The notes: generated by a model not told the origin, from the sequence alone. A stretch of DNA of 64,000 nt from Aminivibrio sp. (GCF_016756745.1 NZ_JAESIH010000055.1:62001-126000), one strand, 5' to 3'. Positions 36,310 to 46,872 are shown, counted from the first letter of the stretch. Numbers and translations are program-made.

Positions 36310-36343
36310 GATGCCCTCTTTGCCCGAATTCCCGCTCCCGGTC

Positions 36344-36352
36344 TGGTATAAT
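36344..36352 (+). promoter_or_regulatory. Extended -10 promoter of the remB-like / gyrB unit
   Basis: TGGTATAAT, a consensus -10 with an extended TG, lies 37 bp before the first ATG. No -35 stands out at normal spacing. The MITE copy R3 ends 35 bp upstream. Confidence 0.65.
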
Positions 36353-36388
36353 ATATTGGTTGCAGACCTATGGAGCGGAGTGGAAAAC

Positions 36389-38514
<2,126 letters not shown>

Positions 38515-38534
38515 GGACGGAATCAGCATCTCGA

Positions 38535-38566
38535 AGGGGCCTCCGGCAATCCCGGAGGCCCCTTTT
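38535..38566 (+). terminator. gyrB terminator
   Basis: An 11-bp stem GGGGCCTCCGG / CCGGAGGCCCC with a short loop is followed by T5. It lies 20 bp after the gyrB stop. Confidence 0.9.
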
Positions 38567-38575
38567 TACTTGTCT

Positions 38576-39736
38576 CTAGTAGGCCATCTCCAGGATCCGG
38601 AGGATGTCCTCCCTCTCGATCTTCCGCACCGCCCCGAGGGGGGCGAGCTTCGCCGCGTTGTCGGCGATCCTGGGCAGATCCGCCTTGGCCACTCCGACTT
38701 CCCGGAGAGTCACGGGAGACCCGAGGGAGCGGAAGTACTCCCTTAGCGCGCGGATACCTCTCAGGGCCCGGTCTTCACCGTCCCTGATGCCGAAAACATG
38801 TGCGGCGAGCCGTTCGAACACGGGTTCCGCGTCCCTGTACACATATTCCATCCAGGCGGGCATGATGATGGCCAACCCCATGCCGTGGGGGACGTCAAAG
38901 ATGGCGCTCAGGGAGTGCTCGATGCGGTGGGAGGCGAAATCCCCCCGGGTGGGACGGCCCACGTTGCTCATGCCGTTGTGGGCCAGGGTGCAGCACCAGG
39001 CGAGTTCCGCCCGGGCCTCGTAGTCCGCCGGATCCTTCACGAGCTGGGGAATCCGGCGCATCATGGCCCGGATGAGGGTTTCACAGTAGTCCTGGACAAA
39101 GTCGAGCCCCGGGCAGGAGACCACGTAGGCCTCGAGGACATGGGTGACGGCGTCGATTCCGCCGCTCACCGTCTGGCCCTCCGGGAGGCTCGCCTGGACC
39201 GACGGGTCGATGACGGACACTTTTGGGACGAGGACGGGGGACGCTATCGACCACTTGCTCTCGTCCTCTTCCCTGGTGACCACGGCGGTGTTGTTCATCT
39301 CCGAGGAAGTGCCCGACGCGGTCAGCACGCCGTAGACGGGCAGGGCTTCCTTCACGGCCGCCCTGCCGCAGAAGAAGTCCCAGACGTCGCCGTCGTAGAG
39401 AGCCCCCATGGCAGCCGCCTTCGCCGTGTCGAAGACGCTTCCCCCGCCCACGGCCAGCACGGCTTGGGCTTTCTCACTCTTCAGCAGGGCGACGACGTCC
39501 CGGAGCTTGGACAGCCTGGGGTTCGACCGGACGCCCCCCATTTCGGCATAATGGATGCCGTGTTTCTTCAGGGATTCCGTCACGGCCTCGTGGACGCCGT
39601 TTTTGAAGATGGAACCTCCTCCCGCCACAAGGACCACCTTGGAAATCCCGTCCGCCGCAAGGGCATCTCCGATCTGCGGAATGGTTCCCCTGCCGAAAAT
39701 GATTTTTGTCGGCGCGTAAAATGTAAAATTCTGCAT
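38576..39736 (-). CDS. Iron-containing alcohol dehydrogenase (butanol dehydrogenase-like)
   Basis: A 386-aa group III dehydrogenase starting MQNFTFYAPTKIIFGRGTI. It has the NAD(P) loop AVGGGSVFDTAKAAA (about 94-108), GTSSEMNNTAVVT, and metal-ligand histidines in VSGGIDAVTHVLEAY, DFASHRIEHSLSAIFDVPHGMGLA. It is closest in style to YqhD/BDH NADPH-dependent aldehyde reductases. The start is backed by AAAGGAG. It is a single-gene unit, and its fermentation substrate is not inferable. Confidence 0.93.
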   Translation of the reverse strand: MQNFTFYAPTKIIFGRGTIPQIGDALAADGISKVVLVAGGGSIFKNGVHEAVTESLKKHGIHYAEMGGVRSNPRLSKLRDVVALLKSEKAQAVLAVGGGSVFDTAKAAAMGALYDGDVWDFFCGRAAVKEALPVYGVLTASGTSSEMNNTAVVTREEDESKWSIASPVLVPKVSVIDPSVQASLPEGQTVSGGIDAVTHVLEAYVVSCPGLDFVQDYCETLIRAMMRRIPQLVKDPADYEARAELAWCCTLAHNGMSNVGRPTRGDFASHRIEHSLSAIFDVPHGMGLAIIMPAWMEYVYRDAEPVFERLAAHVFGIRDGEDRALRGIRALREYFRSLGSPVTLREVGVAKADLPRIADNAAKLAPLGAVRKIEREDILRILEMAY

Positions 39737-39836
39737 GTTTTTCTCCTTTCGCCGAGGAACTCCCGGCATGAACAGTATTGTACCCCCGGAAGCCGGAGGA
39801 TGTATAATGGCGGCGAAGAACAAAGGAGATGATACC

Positions 39837-40055
39837 ATGGGAACGGAAACCAAAAAGAATCCGCGGAAAACGGGGCAACCCTCACCCCTTGCCAGGCAGA
39901 TCCGTATCATCTTTTACACTGTTTTCATCTGCATCACCATAGTGCTTCTCGCCGTCTCCCTCGATCTCATGATCAATCCGTCGAAAAACTGGACGGATTC
40001 CCTCGCCATCCGCTGGATATCGGAACGGCGGAACATGCTGCCCTTTTTCAGGTAA
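39837..40055 (+). CDS. Small single-pass membrane protein
   Basis: A 72-aa protein with a basic N-terminus (MGTETKKNPRKTGQPSPL), one transmembrane segment (about 24-45, RIIFYTVFICITIVLLAVSLDLM) and a short tail. AAAGGAGA with 7-nt spacing sets the start, and a TATAAT lies at 39803-39808. I know no family for it. It stands alone with its own terminator-like hairpin. Confidence 0.7.
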   Translation: MGTETKKNPRKTGQPSPLARQIRIIFYTVFICITIVLLAVSLDLMINPSKNWTDSLAIRWISERRNMLPFFR

Positions 40056-40082
40056 ATCCCTTTCCCGCATAAGCCTCCCGGG

Positions 40083-40137
40083 CGGCAGCGCGGCGAACGT
40101 GGTTCCGCCGTGCCTGCGCCGGCTGCTTTTTTCCCCC
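40083..40137 (+). terminator. Probable terminator of the small membrane-protein gene
   Basis: An imperfect hairpin with outer arms CAGC / GCTG and inner arms GCGGCG / CGCCG is followed by T6. It lies 27 bp after the stop. Confidence 0.55.
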
Positions 40138-40294
40138 TTTACCCTTTTCCAGCCGGGCTTCCCTGAACATTCTTTTGAAGAAGAAGACAGATTTTGATCG
40201 GCCGTTCTCCGCCGTGATATTGTATGCTATCATTGCATTCAATCCGGAAATCCGGAGAAGTATAACGGTCAATGCGACCAGGGAGGCAATACCA

Positions 40295-41200
40295 GTGTAT
40301 CTCGCAGGAGTTTTGTACTGTTGCGCAGCGGCTGTCTTCTGGGCTCTCGGCCCCGTATTCCTGAAAAAGGGGCTCGCCTTCCTGGACCATACCGAAATGG
40401 CCGCCTCCCGTACCATCGGGTTTGTGGCGGCTTCGCTGATTTTCTGTATTCTCGACCCGAACGCCTTCATTATCTGGCGCTTTCCTTCCCGGCTGCTTCT
40501 CTTCGTCTTCCTGAACATCCTCGTGGGAAACGTTCTCGGAGACCTCTGCTATTTCAAGTCCCTCGAACTCATCGGTGTGAGCAGGGCGGTGGGAACCACC
40601 TGCTGCTATCCCCTCTTCGTCGCCGCCATCTCCTTCTTCTGGCTCGGGGAGTCAATTACCCTTCCCCTCGTCCTGGGCACGGGCGTCATGATCGCAGGGC
40701 TTTTGATGCTGAAATCCGGAGGCCGGAAGACCGCCGACGCCGGGGCGGAAACTGCATCGTGGAAGGGCTTCCTTCTCGCCCTGGCGGCCGCCTTCAGCTG
40801 GGCCGCCGTCATGGTGCTCCAGAAATGGCTGCTGTCCGTCCACGACCTCCCCGCCGCATCCGTCACCCTGTGGCGTGCCCTGTTCCTCTTCGCGGTGTCC
40901 TGGGGCATCTGGGCCTGGCGGACGAGAAAAAATCCTGAAAAGCGGCTCCACCTGCTGACGGCGCCCAGGGCAATCCGGGCTTACGCCATCGCCGCCGGAA
41001 TCTTCGGCCTCGCCGCCGGTGGGTACGTTTTCGCCCTGGCCATCAGGATCATCCCGGTATCGGTGGCAACACCGATCACGGCAACGAGCCCCCTGATCGC
41101 GGCGGGCATGGCGGTGGTTCTGTTCCACGAGTCCATGCGGCCCGTGCAGTGGGCGGGCATTCTCTGCATCCTCGGGGGAGTGCTTACCGTCAGCACCTGA
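40295..41200 (+). CDS. EamA/DMT family transporter
   Basis: A 301-aa transporter with ten predicted helices arranged as two EamA repeats (about 5-145 and 160-300). The GTG start (VYLAGVLYCCAAAVFWALGP) is preferred because GGGAGG lies 9 nt upstream and it begins directly with the first helix; an upstream extension is not membrane-like. Drug/metabolite exporters of this family move amino acids, sugars or other small molecules; the substrate is not inferable. Confidence 0.88.
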   Translation: MYLAGVLYCCAAAVFWALGPVFLKKGLAFLDHTEMAASRTIGFVAASLIFCILDPNAFIIWRFPSRLLLFVFLNILVGNVLGDLCYFKSLELIGVSRAVGTTCCYPLFVAAISFFWLGESITLPLVLGTGVMIAGLLMLKSGGRKTADAGAETASWKGFLLALAAAFSWAAVMVLQKWLLSVHDLPAASVTLWRALFLFAVSWGIWAWRTRKNPEKRLHLLTAPRAIRAYAIAAGIFGLAAGGYVFALAIRIIPVSVATPITATSPLIAAGMAVVLFHESMRPVQWAGILCILGGVLTVST

Positions 41201-41216
41201 TGCCCTTCGGTAATCT

Positions 41217-41256
41217 CCGCGCCCCTGCGCCTTTTTCGCGCGGGGGCGCGGCTTTT
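41217..41256 (+). terminator. Terminator after the EamA gene
   Basis: CCGCGCCCCTGCGC and the matching GCGCGGGGGCGCGG form a GC-rich stem around a T5 loop, followed by CTTTT. It separates convergent genes. Confidence 0.75.
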
Positions 41257-41268
41257 CCTGCCCGTCGT

Positions 41269-42282
41269 CTAGAACTCCAGGATGACCTTGCACACCTCCG
41301 AGGGGTTTTCCTCGATGAACTTCATTACCTCCCGGACCTGTTCGAAGGGGAACCTGTGGGACACGAGGAGTTCCGGATGTACCGAACCGTCGGAAAACCA
41401 CGAGATGACCTCGGGGAACTTGTTCCGGTTGAGCCGGGAGCCGAAAATGGAGAGCTCTTTCTTCACCGCCTCGAGCTGGACGAAAGACGAAGGCTCCTTC
41501 GAGAACCCGAGCAGGCCTATCCGGCCCGCAGGGGATGCCATGCGGAGAAGGGAGGGGAACAGGTCGGGGTTGCCTACGGCGTCGATGATGAGCGGAACCC
41601 CTGCCCCTCCGGTCCATTCAGCCATGGTATCCTCCAGGGAAGCCTCCCGGGTGTTGACCGCGAGCTCCGCCCCGAGGGAGCGGGCTTTCTCAAGCCGCAC
41701 GTCCACGATGTCGGCCACGGCGCAGGCCGTTCCGAGCCTCCGGGCCGCCTGCAGGATCACCCGGCCTATGGGGCCGGCGCCCAGGACAAGCAACCGGTCG
41801 CTTCCCGAGCACTCCGTCCTGGAGAGGACGTTCGCCGCGATGGTGAACGGCTCGACGAGGGCCCCCTTTTCGAAGGACCAGTCGAAGGGAATTTTGTGAA
41901 GGTTTTTTTCGGGGAGGGCAATATATTCCGCAAACCCCCCATCCCTGTGGACACCGAAGACTTCCAGCCGCTCGCACACGTTGGGGCGGCCTATGGAGCA
42001 GGGATAGCAGGTTCCGCAGCCGACGACAGGATCCACCGCCACGTGATCCCCCCGGGCGTATTCAGTCACACCGTCCCCTACAGCCGCAATTTCTCCGGCA
42101 AACTCGTGGCCTATGACCCTCGGGTATTTCGCGAGAGGGTTGGTGCCGTGGTAGATATGCATGTCCGAGCCGCAGATGCCCCCGGCACGAACCCGGACGA
42201 GCACTTCTCCCCTTCCCGGCTCGGGGACGGGAACTTCCCGGATTTCAAGACTGTGGGGCTCCGCTACATACACGACTTTCAT
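41269..42282 (-). CDS. Zinc-binding alcohol/polyol dehydrogenase (MDR family)
   Basis: A 337-aa medium-chain dehydrogenase. Catalytic zinc motifs GICGSDMHIYHG and GHEFAGEI, the four-cysteine structural zinc lobe (CGTCYPCSIGRPNVC), and the Rossmann loop VLGAGPIGRVIL are intact. It resembles sugar-acid dehydrogenases such as L-galactonate or L-idonate 5-dehydrogenases. It is the gene after kduD, and a paralogous C-terminal fragment lies upstream of kduD. That context suggests hexonate or hexuronate catabolism; the exact substrate is inference. Confidence 0.88.
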   Translation of the reverse strand: MKVVYVAEPHSLEIREVPVPEPGRGEVLVRVRAGGICGSDMHIYHGTNPLAKYPRVIGHEFAGEIAAVGDGVTEYARGDHVAVDPVVGCGTCYPCSIGRPNVCERLEVFGVHRDGGFAEYIALPEKNLHKIPFDWSFEKGALVEPFTIAANVLSRTECSGSDRLLVLGAGPIGRVILQAARRLGTACAVADIVDVRLEKARSLGAELAVNTREASLEDTMAEWTGGAGVPLIIDAVGNPDLFPSLLRMASPAGRIGLLGFSKEPSSFVQLEAVKKELSIFGSRLNRNKFPEVISWFSDGSVHPELLVSHRFPFEQVREVMKFIEENPSEVCKVILEF

Positions 42283-42293
42283 GGTCCGCTTTC

Positions 42294-43055
42294 CTACCTG
42301 GAGAGCCAGCCGCCGTCCACGGCGACGATGTAGCCCGTTACGTAGTCGGAAGCGGCGGACGAAAGGAAGACCGCCGCGCCCTTGAGGTCGTCGGGGGTAC
42401 CCCACCTGCCCGCGGGGATCCTGGCAAGGATCTCCTCGTGCCTGACGGGATCTTTCCGGAGGGGCTCCGTATTGTCCGTGGCCATGTAGCCGGGGGCAAT
42501 GGCGTTCACCTGGATCCCGTGCTTCGCCAGTTCGTTGGCCAGGAGCTTCGTCAGTCCTGCAACGGCGCTTTTGCTCGCCGTGTAGGAGGGAACCCTGATG
42601 CCCCCCTGGAAGGAGAGCATGGAGGCGATGTTCACGATCTTACCGCCCCTGCCCTGTTTCTCCATCTGCCGGGCCGCCTCCTGGGAGAGAAAGAACAGGC
42701 TCTTGAGGTTCACGTTCATCACGTCGTCCCAGTCCTTCTCCGAAAACTCCAGGACGTCCGCCCGGCGGATGATGCCCGCGTTGTTCACAAGGATATCCAG
42801 CGAGCCGAGGCCGGCAACGGTCTCCGCCACGATATCCGGGATCCTTTTCTGGGAGGTCAGATCGGCCTCCACGTAGAGAAATTTCCTGCCGAGGGATGTC
42901 ACCGCCTTTTCCGTCTCCGGCATGGGAAGAGGTCCCACGCCCACAATGTCCGCCCCCGCTTCGGCGAGGCCTTCGGCAATGCCGAAGCCAAGGCCTTTCC
43001 GCGCGCCCGTTACGACCGCCACCTTGCCGTCGAGCCTGAACGAATCGAGTATCAT
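42294..43055 (-). CDS. kduD: 2-dehydro-3-deoxy-D-gluconate 5-dehydrogenase-like SDR
   Basis: A 253-aa short-chain dehydrogenase starting MILDSFRLDGKVAVVTGARKGL. It has the TGxxxGxG cofactor loop (TGARKGLGFGIA), NNAG, the catalytic Ser and YxxxK (YTASKSAV), and the C-terminal GYIVAVDGGWLSR, all typical of KduD. KduD interconverts diketo-deoxygluconate and KDG in pectin and uronate degradation. It lies 11 bp before the MDR dehydrogenase. Close relatives act on other sugar acids, so the substrate is likely but not proven. Confidence 0.85.
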   Translation of the reverse strand: MILDSFRLDGKVAVVTGARKGLGFGIAEGLAEAGADIVGVGPLPMPETEKAVTSLGRKFLYVEADLTSQKRIPDIVAETVAGLGSLDILVNNAGIIRRADVLEFSEKDWDDVMNVNLKSLFFLSQEAARQMEKQGRGGKIVNIASMLSFQGGIRVPSYTASKSAVAGLTKLLANELAKHGIQVNAIAPGYMATDNTEPLRKDPVRHEEILARIPAGRWGTPDDLKGAAVFLSSAASDYVTGYIVAVDGGWLSR

Positions 43056-43085
43056 TTCTTTTCGCCTTCCTTTCGCATATTGCCG

Positions 43086-43290
43086 TCAATAGGTAATGAG
43101 CACCTTGAGGTACTTTTCCGGATCCTCCAGGATATCCCTGAAGGCCGTGTTGATCTTCTCGAAGGGGTAGACCGCCGAGATCAGGGGGTCGGGGTTCACC
43201 AGGCCCTTTTCGAACCATTCAATGACCTGGGGGAACCGGCGGCAGTTCATCCTGGAGCCGACAATCTTGAGTTCCTCCTCGTATAATAAA
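43086..43290 (-). pseudogene. C-terminal remnant of a second MDR dehydrogenase
   Basis: About 63 residues from EEELKIVGSRMNCRRFPQVIE to LEDPEKYLKVLITY align with the last residues of the intact neighbour (KKELSIFGSRLNRNKFPEVIS and on). The zinc and nucleotide-binding domains are missing. Upstream in-frame residues (MYAVTCFPSLF) are unrelated. This is the tail of a former tandem paralogue cut off by a deletion that brought it next to the IclR gene. Confidence 0.85.
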
Positions 43291-43374
43291 TTCGCGGTGG
43301 GGAAAAGTGAAGGAAAGCAGGTCACCGCATACACCTGCGTCCTTTTGTCTGTTTTTCCTTCCTCGCTGCTCCGG

Positions 43375-44238
43375 TTATCCCCGGTATCCCAGTTCCCTGG
43401 AAATGGCCAGGGCCGTCTCCCGGATTTTTGCGCCGAAGGCGAGAGACTGGCTGTCGCTGAAACGGTAGGCCGGGGCGCTTATGCTCACCGCCCCCACAGG
43501 GCAGCCCCTGAGGTCGAGAATGGCGGCGCCCACGCACCGGATGCCCTCCTCGTTCTCCTCCACTTCCTCGCAGAAACCCCTTTTTCTTCCGGCCGCAAGC
43601 AGCGCCTTGATCTCCTCCTTGTCCGTTACGGTGTTTTCCGTCCGGGGAAGCAGCTCCGTCCTGTCGAGGTAAGCGTCCACCTCCGCTTCGGGAAGGGCCG
43701 CGAGGATTGCCCTGCCTCCGGACGTGCTGTACAGGTCCCGCTTGGCTCCTATGCGGGAACGCATCCCCACGGGATGGGGACTGTCGAGTTTGTCCAGGTA
43801 ATAAGCCTCCCCCCCCTCGTAAATAAAGAGGTGGACCGTTTCATGGCTCTCCTCCCACAGGCGCCGGAGCCACGGGCGGGAAATCTCCGCGAGACCGGCG
43901 CGGTGGCGGTACGCGTCCGCCCAGAACAGGACGGAAGGCCCCATCTGGTACCGTCCGCTATCGTCCTTCAGGACCACCGAGTACTCCCGGAGGGTGGAGA
44001 GAATGCGGTGGACCGTGGCCTTGGAGAGGCCGACGGCATCGGCGATCTCCGTAATGCCGACCTGCCTCCGGGTCTCGGCCAGGAAGCCGAGGACACCTAT
44101 CGCCCTGTCGAGAACCCGGATGGAACCGCCGGACTCCTTCCCGGCGGCCTCGTCGTCTTTCTTCTTCCAGGTTACCGCGACGTTCAAAACTTCCGCTGTT
44201 TCGGTGCTGTTTCCGTCTGTCCTTGCTTTCTTTGCCAT
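43375..44238 (-). CDS. IclR family transcriptional regulator
   Basis: A 287-aa regulator with a charged N-terminal extension of about 40 residues, an IclR winged helix (SIRVLDRAIGVLGFLAE, then VGITEIADAVGLSKATVHRIL) and a ligand-binding IclR domain (HLFIYEGGEAYYLDKLDSPHPVGMRS, AILDLRGCPVGAVSISAP). The ATG was taken at MAKKARTDG with GGTGG upstream. It probably controls the adjacent kduD/dehydrogenase genes, in the manner of KdgR; that is inference from position. Confidence 0.9.
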   Translation of the reverse strand: MAKKARTDGNSTETAEVLNVAVTWKKKDDEAAGKESGGSIRVLDRAIGVLGFLAETRRQVGITEIADAVGLSKATVHRILSTLREYSVVLKDDSGRYQMGPSVLFWADAYRHRAGLAEISRPWLRRLWEESHETVHLFIYEGGEAYYLDKLDSPHPVGMRSRIGAKRDLYSTSGGRAILAALPEAEVDAYLDRTELLPRTENTVTDKEEIKALLAAGRKRGFCEEVEENEEGIRCVGAAILDLRGCPVGAVSISAPAYRFSDSQSLAFGAKIRETALAISRELGYRG

Positions 44239-44289
44239 AAAAATTCCACCTGCCAAAATGACGATTCTTTGGATGAAACAACCACCACT

Positions 44290-44318
44290 ACGTTACGACA
44301 GGGGGCGGGACCTGTCAA
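44290..44318 (-). promoter_or_regulatory. IclR-gene promoter with inverted-repeat operator
   Basis: A consensus TTGACA (44318 down to 44313) begins the likely promoter; the -10 is weak (TAACGT at 17 bp). GACAGG and CCTGTC form an inverted repeat with an 8-bp centre (44297-44316) that overlaps the -35 and spacer, a likely autoregulatory site. Confidence 0.5.
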
Positions 44319-44365
44319 CTTTATTTTTCCCAATCCATGAAACAAAAAATCAACCCATAAAACAA

Positions 44366-44398
44366 ATCCGGCCCGGATGGAGCTCCGGGCCGGATCGG
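44366..44398 (-). terminator. Terminator of the pst-pho operon
   Basis: ATCCGGCCCGG / CCGGGCCGGAT forms an 11-bp stem with an 8-nt loop, and the minus strand continues TTGTTTTAT. It lies 15 bp after the phoR stop. Confidence 0.8.
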
Positions 44399-44413
44399 CA
44401 CCTGCGGATTTTT

Positions 44414-46189
44414 TCAGGCGTGTTTCACGGGAACACGGGCCTCGAAGAGGGCTCCTGTCTCCGACGGGCGGAAGAGAAGATCCCCTCCCGCCCGGATCAA
44501 TATCCTCTTCGCTATGGCGAGGCCGAGGCCGTAACCTCCCTTGCCCCACTCGCCCCTGGACCGGGAGGCATCTCCCCGCCGGAACCGTTCGAAGAGCACG
44601 GGGGCGGTCTCCGGAGAAATGCCGGGACCGTTGTCGGCAACAAGAATACTCCAGAAATCCCCGTCCTCCCGGAGGGTCAGGGTCACCCGGCCTCCCTCGC
44701 TGGTCCCGAACTTCTCCCGGACATACTTCAGGCTGTTTTCCACGAGATTCGAAAGGGCTCTCGTCAGGTCCGCCGGCCTGACAACAGCCGGCGCCTGTGG
44801 AGGCACATCCGTTTCGACGGCGATCAGGGATGCGAAGGGGTGGCTCCGGCACTGGTCGGCCACCCCGGTGACGAGGAGGGAAAGGTCAGCCTCCTCCTCA
44901 TCCCGGAGGGGCGGTTCCGATTCCATCCTCGAGAGCAAAAGAAGATCGTCCACCAGCCTGCTCATTCGTTCCTGCTGGGTGATGATGGAGGTAAGGAATT
45001 TTTTCCGCTGCTCCGCCGTCTCCTCCTCCTGCGCTTCAAGAAGGTACTCGGCCGCCGCCCGGATGGCGGTCAGAGGTGTCTGAAACTCGTGCCCGGCGTC
45101 GGCGACAAAATCCCTCCGGGACTGCTCGATCCGCCGCTCCTCTGTAAGGTCCGTAACCACGAGAAGCACCCCCGTCGCCGTCTTCCTGGAGGTTATTCCG
45201 AGGCATCTTCCGTCAAGTTCGGGCAGGTCGAACACCCTGCTCTGCTCCCCGCCTTCCTGGGGCGCCTCGATAAGTCCGTACATTTCGCCGGAAGGGAGTA
45301 TCCTCTCCACCGGGGTCCCGGGCGATACGTCCCCCCGCACGGCAAGCAGCCGGGTGGCGACCCCGTTCATGTACCGGACCCTTCTGCCGTCGTCAAGCAG
45401 GACAACGCCCACCGGGAGCGCCGTGACGATCCGGGAGAGGTCCTCCCGTTCGGACCGGAGCTCCTCCATGGTGCCCCTGAGCTGGGCGGACATGCCGTCC
45501 AGGGCGTTGGAAAGCCGCTGCAGTTCCGGTTCGGCCATGATGGGGAAGCGGACTTCCTCTCCCTGGGCAATTTTGCCCGCGGACTCGACGACCCGGTCGA
45601 GCGGACGGAAAAAGAGACGGACCATGCCGGCGCCGAAGGCTACGATCAGCGCCACGGCGACGAAGAGGTAGAGAAGGAACCTGTTCCGGGTCTCGGCAAA
45701 CGCCGCAGAAAGGTACTCCAGAGGGTAGGCGGACCGGATGACCGCTGTCCGCCCCCCGTCAAGGGAAACTCTCCGGGCGAAATAGAGATAGTACATGTTC
45801 GTGGTGGCGCTGTACCGCAGGGCCTTCCCCTCGCCCCCGGACAGGGCTTCCCTGACCTCGGGCCGGGAAAGGTGGTTGTCCATGCCGGAGGGGTCTCTTT
45901 CCGTATCGGCGAGAACGGCGCCCCCCGCATCCACGAGGGTGACCCTCCCCCGCAGAATCCCCTCCCAGCGGGCGAGATCCTTCAGAAAGCCGGGGAGTCC
46001 CTCCTTCGACAGGGAGACGGAGAGCAGAGCCGTCTGGCGGGAAAGCTCCAGGGCGCTCTGCCTGACGATCCCGTCCCGCACCACGCCGTACAGCAGGGCC
46101 CAGCTGATGCCGAAGGCACAGAAAACCACGGCGGCTACCAGGAAAATCACTTTTTTCTTCAGGGTCAGCAAGGCCGTCATTCCTCCCAT
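44414..46189 (-). CDS. phoR: Phosphate-regulon sensor histidine kinase PhoR
   Basis: A 591-aa sensor kinase. Two membrane segments (about 13-34 and 172-193) flank a periplasmic domain of about 135 residues. A HAMP region, a PAS-like region (LPVGVVLLDDGRRVRYMNGVATRLL), the H box FVADAGHEFQTPLTAIRA and the N, G1 and G2 boxes (NLVENSLKY, VADNGPGIS, GGYGLGLAIAK) follow. The start is uncertain: the ATG at 46189 has AAGAGG upstream, while one at 46180 overlaps the phoB stop (ATGA) but has GGAGG only one base away. It phosphorylates PhoB when phosphate is scarce. Confidence 0.92.
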   Translation of the reverse strand: MGGMTALLTLKKKVIFLVAAVVFCAFGISWALLYGVVRDGIVRQSALELSRQTALLSVSLSKEGLPGFLKDLARWEGILRGRVTLVDAGGAVLADTERDPSGMDNHLSRPEVREALSGGEGKALRYSATTNMYYLYFARRVSLDGGRTAVIRSAYPLEYLSAAFAETRNRFLLYLFVAVALIVAFGAGMVRLFFRPLDRVVESAGKIAQGEEVRFPIMAEPELQRLSNALDGMSAQLRGTMEELRSEREDLSRIVTALPVGVVLLDDGRRVRYMNGVATRLLAVRGDVSPGTPVERILPSGEMYGLIEAPQEGGEQSRVFDLPELDGRCLGITSRKTATGVLLVVTDLTEERRIEQSRRDFVADAGHEFQTPLTAIRAAAEYLLEAQEEETAEQRKKFLTSIITQQERMSRLVDDLLLLSRMESEPPLRDEEEADLSLLVTGVADQCRSHPFASLIAVETDVPPQAPAVVRPADLTRALSNLVENSLKYVREKFGTSEGGRVTLTLREDGDFWSILVADNGPGISPETAPVLFERFRRGDASRSRGEWGKGGYGLGLAIAKRILIRAGGDLLFRPSETGALFEARVPVKHA

Positions 46190-46869
46190 ACCAGGCGGTA
46201 GCCTCTTCCCCGGAGGGAATTGACCGCCAGGGCGGGGCGTTTTCCGTCGTCAAGCTTCTTCCGGAGGCGGGAAATGTGGACGTCCACCGTCCTGGTGTCG
46301 CCGCCGTAGAAGCTCCAGATTTTCGACAGCAGCTCCTCCCTGGGAACGGTGCGCCCCATTCTCCTGGCCAGTGCTTCGAGGAGGCGGAATTCCGTGGGGC
46401 TGAGGTCCAGGGGCGTCCCCCGGAGCAGGGCCGTTTCCCCGTCGACTTCTATGCGGAGGTCGCCGTCCTCCACGATTTTGCCTCCTTCGCCGGGATCGGC
46501 CCTCCGGAGAAGGGCCTTGACCCGGGCAGCCAGCTCCGCCAGGGAGAAGGGTTTTTTCATGTAGTCATCGGCGCCGATTTCCAGTCCCTCCACCACGTCC
46601 CGCTCTTCTCTCCGGGCGGTGAGCATAAGGACGGGGACGGAAGCGGTCTGCCGGTCCGCCTTGAGCCTGCGGCAGACCTCCCACCCGTCCATCTTCGGCA
46701 GCATAAGGTCCAGGATCACCAGGTCGGGCCTCAGGGAGAACGCCATTTCAAGGGCGCTGTCTCCGTCCGCGGCGGCGGCCGTTTCATAGCCGTGCCGCCG
46801 CAAGGTCTGGGACACGACCTCCACGATGGCCTCCTCGTCCTCGACGATAAGTATTCTCTGCCCCGGCAC
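46177..46869 (-). CDS. phoB: Phosphate-regulon response regulator PhoB
   Basis: A 230-aa OmpR/PhoB-family regulator. The receiver domain has LIVEDEEAIVEVV, the phospho-accepting aspartate in LVILDLMLPKMDGW, the conserved Thr in MLTAR and Lys in YMKKPFS. The C-terminal winged helix has PTEFRLLEAL and TVDVHISRLRKKL. It lies between phoU and phoR. It should activate pstS through sites in the pstS promoter region. Confidence 0.94.
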   Translation of the reverse strand: MPGQRILIVEDEEAIVEVVSQTLRRHGYETAAAADGDSALEMAFSLRPDLVILDLMLPKMDGWEVCRRLKADRQTASVPVLMLTARREERDVVEGLEIGADDYMKKPFSLAELAARVKALLRRADPGEGGKIVEDGDLRIEVDGETALLRGTPLDLSPTEFRLLEALARRMGRTVPREELLSKIWSFYGGDTRTVDVHISRLRKKLDDGKRPALAVNSLRGRGYRLVWEE

Positions 46870-46872
46870 GGC

